Origin: Candidatus Omnitrophota bacterium
GTDB lineage: Bacteria > Omnitrophota > Gorgyraeia > Aquiviventales > Aquiviventaceae
Length of the DNA: 10,757 nt
Direction of reading: 5' to 3'
Assembly (NCBI GenBank): GCA_023247155.1
Contig: JAHFGZ010000019.1
Coordinates: forward strand, 6,894-17,650
Shown piece after piece: positions 1 through 7,274 of this stretch. Under the pieces are notes generated by a model that worked only from the letters and a program-made list of their open reading frames with translations, was not told the DNA's origin and did no database searches. Position numbers and translations under genes: made by a program. Each line of letters opens with the position of its first letter. Position 1 is the first letter of the stretch.

Positions 1-1197
1 GGCATCGGCTCGGCCCTGCTGCCGCTCGAAGGGGGGGTGTTCCTGCGGCTGTTCAGCCTCGTGCTGCTCGTCCTGGGCCTGGCCTCGCTGGTGTTCGGCG
101 TGGGGCTGATGGTGCGCTCCCTCCTCGAGGTCGTCTCCCCCAGCCACGCGCAGGATCTGGTGGAGCTCGTGTTTCAGCAGCGCTACCTCGAGAAGGGCCC
201 GAAGATCGTCGTCATCGGCGGGGGGACAGGCCTCTCGACCCTCCTGCACGGGCTCAAGCCCTACACGACCAACCTCACCGCCATCGTGACGGTGGCGGAC
301 GATGGGGGCAGCTCCGGCCGGCTGCGCCAGGAGTTCGACATGCTCCCGCCCGGGGATATCCGCAACTGCCTGGTGGCGCTGGCCGACACCGAGCCGCTCA
401 TGCAGCGGCTCTTCCAGTACCGGTTCGCCGAGGACTCCGCCCTGCACGGCCACAACTTCGGGAACCTGTTCATCACCGCGATGACGAAGATCACCGGCGA
501 TTTCGAGCGGGCCGTCCGGGCCTCCAGCAAGGTGCTGGCGATCAGGGGGCGGGTGGTCCCGTCGACGAACATGAAGGTCCGCCTGGCCGCCGAGCACGAC
601 GACGGCAGCGTCACCTTGGGGGAGACCAAGATCTCGCAGTCCCAGGTGCCGATCCGGCGGATCTACCTGGAGCCGACCGGGTGCCTGCCCACCGCCGACG
701 CGATCGCCGCCATCCAGGACGCCAACGCCATCGTCCTGGGCCCCGGCTCGCTCTACACCAGCATCATCCCCAACCTGCTGGTGGATGGGATGGTCGGCGC
801 GATCGTCACCTCGAAGGCGTTGAAGATCTACGTCTGCAACGTGATGACCCAGTCCCGGGAGACCGCGGGCTTCCGCGCCAGCGACCACGTGCGGGCGCTG
901 GTGGCGCATTCGAACCCTGGCATCCTCCAGCTGTGCATCGTCAACACCGAGCCGGTCCCGCCCACCCTGCTCGAGCGCTACCGCCAGGAGGAGGCGTTCC
1001 CGGTCGAGCCGGACGTCGAGCGGATCCGGGCGTTGGGCTACCAGGTGGTCGCGGACAACATCATCAGCACCGAGGACTACGTGCGCCATGACCCCGACAA
1101 GGTGGCCAAGATCATCGTCCAGTTGATCGTGGGCGGCCGCGGGCGCGGGCTCACCCACGCCCCGGCGGGAGCGGCCCACGCGCCGGTAGCGGGATGA
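1..1197 (+). CDS. yvcK: YvcK/CofD-like family protein (gluconeogenesis factor), membrane-anchored, 5' partial
   Basis: YvcK-family proteins have a CofD-like (2-phospho-L-lactate transferase type) fold, bind UDP-sugars in characterised homologues, and are needed for growth on gluconeogenic carbon sources and normal cell shape in Bacillus; their biochemical activity is still poorly defined. Visible family signatures are the nucleotide-binding GGGTGLS (from nt 217), ADDGGSSGRLR (from nt 298), PPGDIRNCL and HGHNFGNLF. The catalytic-type domain starts about 55 residues after the GTG at nt 37. Before it lies a hydrophobic stretch (nt 52–114) that should span or enter the membrane. The frame is open back to base 1 with no stop, and the GTG at 37 sits just before the hydrophobic segment, so I read it as an internal Val and the gene as cut by the window edge. 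Its stop overlaps the next start (ATGA at 1194–1197). Family is certain; the true start is not visible. Confidence 0.93.
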   Translation, partial: GIGSALLPLEGGVFLRLFSLVLLVLGLASLVFGVGLMVRSLLEVVSPSHAQDLVELVFQQRYLEKGPKIVVIGGGTGLSTLLHGLKPYTTNLTAIVTVADDGGSSGRLRQEFDMLPPGDIRNCLVALADTEPLMQRLFQYRFAEDSALHGHNFGNLFITAMTKITGDFERAVRASSKVLAIRGRVVPSTNMKVRLAAEHDDGSVTLGETKISQSQVPIRRIYLEPTGCLPTADAIAAIQDANAIVLGPGSLYTSIIPNLLVDGMVGAIVTSKALKIYVCNVMTQSRETAGFRASDHVRALVAHSNPGILQLCIVNTEPVPPTLLERYRQEEAFPVEPDVERIRALGYQVVADNIISTEDYVRHDPDKVAKIIVQLIVGGRGRGLTHAPAGAAHAPVAG

Positions 1198-3284
1198 GCG
1201 CGCCCGTCACGCTGCTGATGGCCATCCACTGCCATCAGCCGGTCGGGAACTTCGGGTTTGTCTTCGAGGAGGCCTACGCCAAGGCGTACGAGCCGTTCCT
1301 GCAGGCGCTTGAGCGCCATCCCCGCGTGCGGTTGGCGCTGCACTACAGCGGGTGCCTGCTGGATTGGCTGCGTGACCACCAGCCGGGGTTCCTTTCGCGG
1401 GTCAAGGCGCTGGCGGCGAGCGGGCAGGTGGAGCTGCTCGCCGGGGGCTACTATGAGCCGATCCTGCCGCTCCTGCCCGAGGCGGACCGCCAGGGGCAGC
1501 TGGCCCAGATGCGCGCAGCGCTGCGCGTGCATCTCGGCGCCGAGGCCTCCGGCTGCTGGCTGACCGAGCGGGTGTGGGAGCCCGACCTGCCGGCGACCCT
1601 CGCTGCGGCCGGCCTGCGGTACACCATGGTGGACGCCAACCAGTTTGCGACGGCTGCGGCGTGGCTGCCGCCGAATCTCCAGGTGCGAGAGGACGAGTTC
1701 TGGGACCTGCTCGGCTGCTACACGACGGAATGCGCCGGCTCCTCCGTCGTGCTGTTCCCGTCGTCCAAGCGGCTGCGCTACTGGCTGCCGTTCCAGCCCG
1801 TGGAGCGGACGATCGCGTTCCTCAAGCGGCTCAGGCGGGATGAGCCGGTCGCCATCACGTTCGCCGATGACGGGGAGAAGTTCGGGTTCTGGCCCGAGAC
1901 GCACCGCTGGGTCTACGAGGAGGGCTGGCTGGACCAGTTCCTGACGGCGCTCGAGCAGGAGGCGGGCTGGCTGACGACGACCACGTTCCGCGACTACCTG
2001 GCCAAGCGCCGCCCGGATGGCCGCGTCTACCTCCCCTGCGGCAGCTACGAGGAGATGCTGGAGTGGTCCGGCGGGCATTTCCGGAACTTCTTCGCGAAGT
2101 ACCCTGAAGCGAACGCCATGCAGCAGAAGATGCTGCGGGCCAGCCGGCTGCTGCAGACCCTGCGGGAGGGCGGGGGACCGCCGGCGAGGGCCAGGCGGTC
2201 GGCCGTGACGGTCAACGGCAGCCGGGTGGCGCACGATCAGCTCCTGCAGCGCGCGACGCGCGAGCTGTATACGGGCCAGTGCAACTGCGCGTACTGGCAC
2301 GGGGTCTTCGGCGGCCTGTACCTCTCGCATCTGCGGCGCGCGGTGTACGCCCACCTCATTGCGGCCGAGGAGCTGGCTTCCCGCGCCGCCGGAGACGCCG
2401 CCCCAGTGACCGCGCTGGACGCGGATGGAGACGGCGTGGATGAGCTGCGCCTCAGGACCGGCGCCATGAGCCTGATCCTCGACCCGGACGAGGGGGGCGC
2501 CGTGACGGAATGGGTCCTCTCCGGCGCGCGCCTCAACCTGCTGGATACGCTCACCCGGCGTCCTGAGCCCTATCACCGCAAGGTGCGCTCCACCGCGCTG
2601 CAGGCCGTCGCCGCCGGGGGCAGCACCCCCGCCAGCATCCATGACCTCGTCGGCGTGAAGGAGCGGGACCTGGAATCATGCCTCGTGTACGATGACCATC
2701 GGCGCAGCGCATTCCTCGACTACGCGTTGCCGCGCCTGCCGAGCCTCGAGGAGGTGGTCCGGTCCGGCTGGGCCGAGCAGCGGCTCTGGCCCCCCGGCCC
2801 GTTTCGCTGGCGGAGAGCGCGGGGAACGCCCCGGGCGACCCTGGTCCGGGACCTCGGCGGCGGGCGGGTGCTCAAGACGCTCCGCCTTGACGCGCGCCGA
2901 GCGTCCGTCGAGTGCCGCTATGAGCTCGACCGGCTGGACGTCCCCGTGACGGCGCTGGAGTTCAACCTGTCGCTGCGCGACGGGCGCTACCTCGCCGCGG
3001 CGGGGCAGGGCGCTGACGTGACGTCGTTCGACATTGAAGAGCCGGCCCTCGGGGTGAGGCTCCGTCTCGCCATTGACCCGCCCGCCACCCTGTTCCATTT
3101 CCCCATCGAGACGGTGTCGGAGTCCGAGGGGGGGCTGGAGCGGACCTACCAGGGGCTGTGCCTCGTCTGCTGCTGGGCGCTGGATGCCCGGTCGCGCCCG
3201 CGGTCATGGGCCTGCCGGCTGCGGTGGTCCGTGGAGACGGGGGCCCCGTCGCCGGCGCCGGCGGCCAAGGGGCGGAGGCGCTGA
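1194..3284 (+). CDS. GH57 4-alpha-glucanotransferase / alpha-amylase-like enzyme with C-terminal DUF1926 domain
   Basis: A 696-residue glycoside hydrolase family 57 protein, close in length to the Thermococcus litoralis-type 4-alpha-glucanotransferase (about 660). The conserved GH57 regions appear in order: HCHQP (residues 12–16), GQVELLAGGYYEP (77–89), WLTERVWEP (122–130) with the likely nucleophile Glu125, and FADDGEKFGFWP (223–234) with the Asp225/226 pair supplying the acid/base. A helical DUF1925-like segment follows, with QCNCAYWHGVFGGLYL (362–377). From about residue 405 comes a beta-rich DUF1926-like domain opening with a calcium-loop-like DADGDGVDE (409–417) and containing SIHDLVGVKE. 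There is no signal peptide, so it is probably cytoplasmic and acts on maltodextrin or glycogen. Family members vary between amylase, glucanotransferase and branching activity; the ADDGEKFG motif and the DUF1925/1926 layout favour 4-alpha-glucanotransferase (EC 2.4.1.25), inferred rather than shown. It overlaps yvcK by 4 bases and the HPr gene by 1. Confidence 0.9.
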   Translation: MSAPVTLLMAIHCHQPVGNFGFVFEEAYAKAYEPFLQALERHPRVRLALHYSGCLLDWLRDHQPGFLSRVKALAASGQVELLAGGYYEPILPLLPEADRQGQLAQMRAALRVHLGAEASGCWLTERVWEPDLPATLAAAGLRYTMVDANQFATAAAWLPPNLQVREDEFWDLLGCYTTECAGSSVVLFPSSKRLRYWLPFQPVERTIAFLKRLRRDEPVAITFADDGEKFGFWPETHRWVYEEGWLDQFLTALEQEAGWLTTTTFRDYLAKRRPDGRVYLPCGSYEEMLEWSGGHFRNFFAKYPEANAMQQKMLRASRLLQTLREGGGPPARARRSAVTVNGSRVAHDQLLQRATRELYTGQCNCAYWHGVFGGLYLSHLRRAVYAHLIAAEELASRAAGDAAPVTALDADGDGVDELRLRTGAMSLILDPDEGGAVTEWVLSGARLNLLDTLTRRPEPYHRKVRSTALQAVAAGGSTPASIHDLVGVKERDLESCLVYDDHRRSAFLDYALPRLPSLEEVVRSGWAEQRLWPPGPFRWRRARGTPRATLVRDLGGGRVLKTLRLDARRASVECRYELDRLDVPVTALEFNLSLRDGRYLAAAGQGADVTSFDIEEPALGVRLRLAIDPPATLFHFPIETVSESEGGLERTYQGLCLVCCWALDARSRPRSWACRLRWSVETGAPSPAPAAKGRRR
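3274..3278 (+). promoter_or_regulatory. Ribosome binding site of the HPr gene
   Basis: GGAGG lies five bases before the ATG at 3284, inside the 3' end of the GH57 gene. It decides the HPr start: the open frame continues upstream to 3158, but that part is a shadow of GH57, and HPr homology begins at this ATG. Confidence 0.7.
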
Positions 3285-3553
3285 TGCCGAAGCTGCAGCG
3301 GACCGTGACGGTGATCCACCGGCAGGGGCTGCACGCCCGGCCCGCCGCGCTCTTCGTCCAGGCGGCCAAGAAGTTTGCGAGCCGCGTCACGGTGAAGAAG
3401 GGGCGGAAGATCGTCGACGGGAAATCCATCATGGGGCTGCTCACCCTCGCGGCCGGACGCGGCGCGCGCATCTCCCTCATCGCCGAGGGCCCCGATGCGA
3501 CGGAGGCGCTCGAACGGCTCGCGGACCTCGTGACGACCCAGCTGTCCGAATGA
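3284..3553 (+). CDS. ptsH: Phosphocarrier protein HPr
   Basis: An 89-residue HPr, the usual family length. HPr takes phosphate from enzyme I on a histidine and hands it to EIIA-type acceptors. The active-site signature GLHARPA (residues 15–21) carries His17, equivalent to His15 of the standard numbering. A second signature, DGKSIMGLLTLAA (45–57), contains Ser48, equivalent to the Ser46 that HPr kinase/phosphorylase modifies. The motif around it (K-S-I-M-G) matches proteins that are HprK substrates, so ATP-dependent regulation is plausible if hprK exists elsewhere in the genome; it is not in this window. The start follows a GGAGG site and overlaps the GH57 stop (TGATG at 3282–3286). The stop overlaps the ptsI start (ATGA at 3550–3553). 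No EIIB or EIIC gene is nearby, so a regulatory rather than sugar-importing role is possible. Confidence 0.96.
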   Translation: MPKLQRTVTVIHRQGLHARPAALFVQAAKKFASRVTVKKGRKIVDGKSIMGLLTLAAGRGARISLIAEGPDATEALERLADLVTTQLSE

Positions 3554-5292
3554 CGACGCTCAAAGGCATCCCCGCCGCCCCCGGCATCGCGATGGGCAAG
3601 GCGCTGCTGTTCCACAGCGAGTCGGTGGCCATCCCGCGCCGGCCCATCACCGAGCCGGAGATCTCCCTCGAGATGCTCCGGCTCGAAGAGGCGCTGATCA
3701 AGACGCGGCACCAGATCCTGGACATCCAGAAGCGGCTCGCGGAGGAGCTCGGCCAGGATCACGCGGATATCCTCAACGCCCACCTCCTCGTCCTGGAGGA
3801 CCAGGCGCTCCGCGAGGAGATCATCCAGGGCCTGAAGACGCAGCTGCTGAACGTCGAGGTGATCTTCAACGACGTGGTCCAGCGCCACCTCAAGGCCTTC
3901 TCCCGGACGGAGGACGAGTACCTGCGCGAGCGCACCGCCGACATCGAAGACGTCCGCAAGCGGGTGCTCCGCAACCTCCTCAACAAGCAGGCGACCACCC
4001 TGGCGCAGCTCGAGGAGCCCGTCATCGTGGTCGCGCGCGACCTCTCGCCGTCCGAGACCGCCCAGATGCACCGCCGGCACGTCCTCGCCTTCGTGACCGA
4101 CATCGGCGGCCGCACGAGCCACACGGCCATCATGGCCAAGTCGCTCGAGATCCCGGCGGTCGTCGGCCTGGCCGCGGCGACGAAGCGGATCCAGAAGGGC
4201 GAGTTCATCATCGTGGACGGCACCCGCGGCGAGGTCCTCGTCGAGCCGGACCCCGCCGCCATCAAGCACTACGAGCTGGAGCAGCGCCGGAACCAGGAGG
4301 TCAACCGCCAGCTCCTGCACCTGAAAGACCTCCCCGCCGAGACGCTCGACCACCACGCGGTGACCCTCTCGGCCAACATCGAGCTGCCCGACGAGGTGCC
4401 GTCGGTGATCGCGCACGGGGCGGACGGGGTCGGCCTGTTCCGCACCGAGTTCCTCTACCTCAACCGGTCCGATTTCCCGACCGAGGAGGAGCAGTACCAG
4501 GCCTACGCCGCCGTCGCCGAGCAGCTTGCGCCGCACTCGGTCATCGTCCGCACCATGGATCTGGGCGGGGACAAGTTCCTCTCCCCCCTCCAGTTCCCCA
4601 CGGAGATGAACCCCTTCATGGGCTGGCGGGCGATCCGGTTCAGCCTGGCCCGGCCGGACATCTTCCGCATCCAGCTGCGCGCGATCCTCCGGGCGAGCGT
4701 CCACGGCAACCTGAAGCTGATGTACCCCATGATCTCCGGCCTCGAGGAGCTGCGGCGCGCCAACGAGATCCTGCGGGAAGTCCAGCAGGGGCTCGCCCGG
4801 GACGGCATCCCCTACGCGGAGGCGATGGAGGTCGGGGCGATGATCGAGGTGCCCTCCGCCGCGCTCATGTGCGACCTGCTCGCGCCGGAGGTGCAGTTCT
4901 TTTCGATCGGGACCAACGACCTGATCCAGTACGCCCTGGCGGTCGACCGGGTCAACGAGAAGATCGCCTACCTCTACGAGCCGACCCACCCGGCCATCCT
5001 CCGGCTGATCAAGCGGATCATCGACGTCGGCCATGCCGCGAAGCTCTGGGTGGGGATGTGCGGGGAGATGGCCGGGGAGCCGGCGTTGAGCCTGCTGCTC
5101 CTCGGGATGGGGCTGGACGAGTTCTCCACCTCGCCGGTCCAGCTGCCGATCGTCAAGCAGGTGATCCGGTCGGTCGAGCACTCCTTCGCCCAGTCGGTGG
5201 TCGAGCAGGCGCTCAAGCTGCGGACCGGCAAGGAGGTCGAGGCGTTCCTCATGGCCAGCCTCAAGCAGGTGGCCCCCGTCCTCGTCGAGTAG
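3550..5292 (+). CDS. ptsI: Phosphoenolpyruvate–protein phosphotransferase (PTS enzyme I)
   Basis: A 580-residue enzyme I, matching the family's roughly 570–580. It autophosphorylates from PEP and passes the phosphate to HPr, encoded immediately upstream. Domain order: the N-terminal HPr-binding helical region (about 1–145); the swivelling phosphohistidine domain with GGRTSHTAIMAKS (186–198) and His191, equivalent to E. coli His189; and the PEP-binding TIM barrel (about 250–560) with DGVGLFRTEFLY (292–303), MDLGGDKF (336–343), EVGAMIEVPSA (427–437), FSIGTNDLIQYA (451–462) and VGMCGEMAGE (501–510), where Cys504 matches catalytic Cys502. All key residues are present, so it should be active. The frame extends upstream to 3073, but homology begins at MTTLKGIPAAPGIAMG, whose ATG overlaps the HPr stop by 4 bases. 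There is no clear Shine–Dalgarno, which fits translational coupling. It lacks the NtrI-type GAF domain, so it is the carbon-type enzyme I. Confidence 0.97.
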   Translation: MTTLKGIPAAPGIAMGKALLFHSESVAIPRRPITEPEISLEMLRLEEALIKTRHQILDIQKRLAEELGQDHADILNAHLLVLEDQALREEIIQGLKTQLLNVEVIFNDVVQRHLKAFSRTEDEYLRERTADIEDVRKRVLRNLLNKQATTLAQLEEPVIVVARDLSPSETAQMHRRHVLAFVTDIGGRTSHTAIMAKSLEIPAVVGLAAATKRIQKGEFIIVDGTRGEVLVEPDPAAIKHYELEQRRNQEVNRQLLHLKDLPAETLDHHAVTLSANIELPDEVPSVIAHGADGVGLFRTEFLYLNRSDFPTEEEQYQAYAAVAEQLAPHSVIVRTMDLGGDKFLSPLQFPTEMNPFMGWRAIRFSLARPDIFRIQLRAILRASVHGNLKLMYPMISGLEELRRANEILREVQQGLARDGIPYAEAMEVGAMIEVPSAALMCDLLAPEVQFFSIGTNDLIQYALAVDRVNEKIAYLYEPTHPAILRLIKRIIDVGHAAKLWVGMCGEMAGEPALSLLLLGMGLDEFSTSPVQLPIVKQVIRSVEHSFAQSVVEQALKLRTGKEVEAFLMASLKQVAPVLVE

Positions 5293-5306
5293 GATGCGCC
5301 ATCGAA

Positions 5307-5381
5307 TCCGGAATGCGGAATGCGGAATGCGGAATGGAAGACCAGGATCCCGAACTCCACATTCCGAATTCCACATTGCGT
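5307..5381. repeat. Imperfect palindromic intergenic repeat built from GGAATGC units
   Basis: Three full tandem copies plus a partial copy of the 7-mer GGAATGC run from 5310 to 5336. After a spacer of about 14 bases, a right arm (5352–5380) of ATTCC-type units is roughly the reverse complement of the left arm (5309–5337). I count about 20 of 27 aligned positions pairing, so the region can form an imperfect stem-loop. It fills most of the 93-base gap between ptsI and the nucleotidyltransferase gene, the only real gap inside the operon. Repeats of this ATTCCGCATTCC style are, from my memory, scattered between genes in many environmental genomes; I could not search for copies. There is no T-run after it, so it is not a classical terminator. 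It could instead act as an mRNA-processing or stability hairpin. Confidence 0.75.
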
Positions 5382-5385
5382 GGTG

Positions 5386-6132
5386 ATGGCGATCACCGCG
5401 GTGCTCCTGGCGGCCGGCTACGCGACCCGGCTCTACCCGTTGACGAAGGACCATCCCAAGGCGCTCCTGCCGCTGGGGGCGGGGACGATCCTGGATGAGG
5501 TGGTCCGGTCGCTGGACGGGGTGCGGCCGCTGCGCAAGCGGGTGCTGGTGACCAACCACCGGTTCGCCGAGCCGTTCCGCCAGTGGCAGCGGGCCCGCCA
5601 GGCCGGCGTCGAGATCCTGGACGACGGCACCGACACCCCGGAGGCGCGGTTGGGGGCGATCCGGGACCTGGAGCTGGCCCGCCGGACGACGGACCCGGAC
5701 GACGACCTGCTGGTGCTCGGGACGGATAACCTCTTTCGATGGCGGCTGTCGGACTTCGTGGCAGCCGCCCAGCGCCACCGGCCGGACGCGAGCCTCGCGT
5801 TGTGGGAGGCCCCCTCCGCGGAGGCGGCGACGCAGTTCGGCGTGGTCGTCCGCGATCGCTCCTCGCGCATCACGGCGTTCGTGGAGAAGTCCCCCCAGCC
5901 GCCGTCCAAGGAAGTGGCGCTGTGCGTGTACTACTTTCCGGCCGCCATGTGCGGCCAGATCCGGCGCTTCATCGAGGAGGGCGGCAACCCCGACGCGCCC
6001 GGCTACTTCCTGGAATGGCTCGTGCGCCGGGGCCGCGTGTACGGCATCATGATGCCGGGGGCGTGGTATGATATCGGGTCGACGGAATCGTATCAGACGG
6101 TCCTTGACGCCTGGCAGGGAGGGGAAGCATGA
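5386..6132 (+). CDS. Nucleotidyltransferase family protein (NDP-sugar pyrophosphorylase-like)
   Basis: A 248-residue GT-A type nucleotidyltransferase that probably joins a sugar 1-phosphate to an NTP. The N-terminal signature LLAAGYATRLYPLT plus PKALLPL (residues 7–30) is the nucleotide-binding and catalytic loop of the RmlA/GlmU-like superfamily. GTDN (112–115) supplies one metal-binding Asp, FVEKSPQPP (165–173) is the EKP-type substrate loop, and WYDIGSTESY (227–236) supplies the second Asp. There is no C-terminal left-handed beta-helix, so it is a transferase domain only. The substrate cannot be read from sequence; hexose-1-phosphate is an inference from the GH57 neighbour. I place the start at the ATG at 5386, just before the core strand. 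GTG codons at 5380 and 5383 and an in-frame ATG at 5320, inside the upstream repeat, are alternatives. No good Shine–Dalgarno precedes any of them. The stop overlaps metK by 4 bases. Confidence 0.88.
   Translation: MAITAVLLAAGYATRLYPLTKDHPKALLPLGAGTILDEVVRSLDGVRPLRKRVLVTNHRFAEPFRQWQRARQAGVEILDDGTDTPEARLGAIRDLELARRTTDPDDDLLVLGTDNLFRWRLSDFVAAAQRHRPDASLALWEAPSAEAATQFGVVVRDRSSRITAFVEKSPQPPSKEVALCVYYFPAAMCGQIRRFIEEGGNPDAPGYFLEWLVRRGRVYGIMMPGAWYDIGSTESYQTVLDAWQGGEA
6117..6124 (+). promoter_or_regulatory. Strong ribosome binding site of metK
   Basis: GGGAGGGG lies four bases before the metK ATG at 6129, within the end of the nucleotidyltransferase gene. Together with the ATGA overlap it supports this start and gives metK strong initiation of its own as well as coupling. 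Confidence 0.65.
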
Positions 6133-7274
6133 AGCGGCATGTCTTCACATCGGAATCCGTGACCGAGGGGCATCCGGATAAGATCGCCGACCAGATCTCC
6201 GACGCGGTCCTGGACGCGATCTATGCGGAGGACCCCAACGGCCGCGTGGCGTGCGAGACGCTGGTGACGACGGGGCTCGCGTTCGTCGCGGGGGAGATCA
6301 CCACCTCCTGCTACATCGAGATCCCGCAGATCGTCCGGGAGACGATCTACAACATCGGCTACGTGGAGCCGGTGCACGGCTTCGCCTACAAGACCTGCGG
6401 CGTGGCGACGGCCATCCAGTCCCAGTCGCCGGACATCGCCCTGGGGGTGGACAAGGGCGGGGCGGGGGACCAGGGGATGATGTTCGGCTACGCCACGAAC
6501 GAGACCCCGGAGTACATGCCGCTGCCCATCATGCTCGCGCACAAGCTGGCGCGCCAGCTCTCGGAGGTCCGGAAGCAGGGGCTGGCCGACTACCTGCTGC
6601 CCGACGGCAAGACCCAGGTCACCGCCGAGTACCGTGACGGCCATGTCGCGCGGCTGGACGCGCTCGTCGTCAGCGCCCACCACAAACGCGGGGTCCCGAT
6701 GACGAGGATCCGGTCGGACGTCAAGCGGCTGGTCATCGAGCCCATCGTGCCGAAGCACTGGCTGGACCGGCGGACCAAGATCTTCGTCAATCCGACGGGC
6801 CGCTTCGAGGTCGGCGGGCCGCAGGGCGACACCGGCCTCACGGGCCGGAAGATCATCATGGACACGTACGGCGGGGCGATCGCCCACGGCGGCGGGGCGT
6901 TCTCGGGCAAGGACCCGACCAAGGTGGACCGCTCGGCGGCCTACATGGCGCGCTACGTCGCCAAGAACCTCGTCGCGGCCGGCGTCGCCGACCGGTGCGA
7001 GATCCAGCTCGCCTACGCCATCGGGGTGGCGGAACCGGTGTCGGTCATGGTCGACACCCACGGGACCGGGAAGCTCTCCGACGGTGCCATCACGAAGCTC
7101 ATCCGGGAGCTGTTCGATCTGACGCCGGCGGGCATCATCCGGACGCTGCGGCTCCGCCGGCCGCTCTACCTGAAGACCGCGGCGTACGGCCACTTCGGCC
7201 GCGAGGACGCCGAGTTCCCCTGGGAAGAGCTCGACCGCGTCAAGGACATCCAGCGGGCGGCGAGGCACCACTGA
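6129..7274 (+). CDS. metK: S-adenosylmethionine synthase (methionine adenosyltransferase)
   Basis: A 381-residue MetK, near the bacterial norm of about 384. It makes S-adenosylmethionine from methionine and ATP (EC 2.5.1.6) in the cytoplasm. The N-terminal FTSESVTEGHPDKIADQISD (residues 6–25) includes the ATP-phosphate-binding His15 and metal-binding Asp17. GGAGDQG (110–116) is the family signature hexapeptide region. DTGLTGRKIIMDTYGG (234–249) and the P-loop-like GGGAFSGKDPTKVDRSAAY (254–272) complete the active site. The C-terminal part ends normally. All residues I know to be required appear intact. The start overlaps the upstream gene (ATGA) behind a strong ribosome site. The stop overlaps ahcY by one base (TGATG at 7272–7276), placing SAM production and S-adenosylhomocysteine removal in one transcript. 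No SAM riboswitch is possible here because there is no leader. Confidence 0.98.
   Translation: MKRHVFTSESVTEGHPDKIADQISDAVLDAIYAEDPNGRVACETLVTTGLAFVAGEITTSCYIEIPQIVRETIYNIGYVEPVHGFAYKTCGVATAIQSQSPDIALGVDKGGAGDQGMMFGYATNETPEYMPLPIMLAHKLARQLSEVRKQGLADYLLPDGKTQVTAEYRDGHVARLDALVVSAHHKRGVPMTRIRSDVKRLVIEPIVPKHWLDRRTKIFVNPTGRFEVGGPQGDTGLTGRKIIMDTYGGAIAHGGGAFSGKDPTKVDRSAAYMARYVAKNLVAAGVADRCEIQLAYAIGVAEPVSVMVDTHGTGKLSDGAITKLIRELFDLTPAGIIRTLRLRRPLYLKTAAYGHFGREDAEFPWEELDRVKDIQRAARHH

Noticed and set aside
1077..2642. 521-codon open frame on the – strand opposite the GH57 gene
   Set aside because: Shadow of a gene with five clear GH57 motifs; the translation is repetitive and shows no recognisable motif.
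5309..5380. Possible CRISPR-like or minisatellite array at the GGAATGC units
   Set aside because: Units are only 7 bases, directly abutting with no spacers, and face an inverted arm, so it is a palindromic intergenic repeat rather than a CRISPR.
5293..5385. Rho-independent terminator after ptsI
   Set aside because: The stem is imperfect and no T-run follows it; the downstream gene continues the operon and overlaps metK, so read-through is more likely.
2962..5778. 938-codon open frame on the – strand antisense to GH57, ptsH, ptsI and the nucleotidyltransferase gene
   Set aside because: It runs antisense across several well-recognised genes, has low-complexity Arg/Leu/Gly/Val/Asp-rich composition typical of high-GC reverse frames, shows no domain, and includes the palindromic repeat as coding sequence.
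6060..6130. SAM riboswitch upstream of metK
   Set aside because: The upstream region is coding sequence that overlaps the metK start, leaving no untranslated leader to hold an aptamer.
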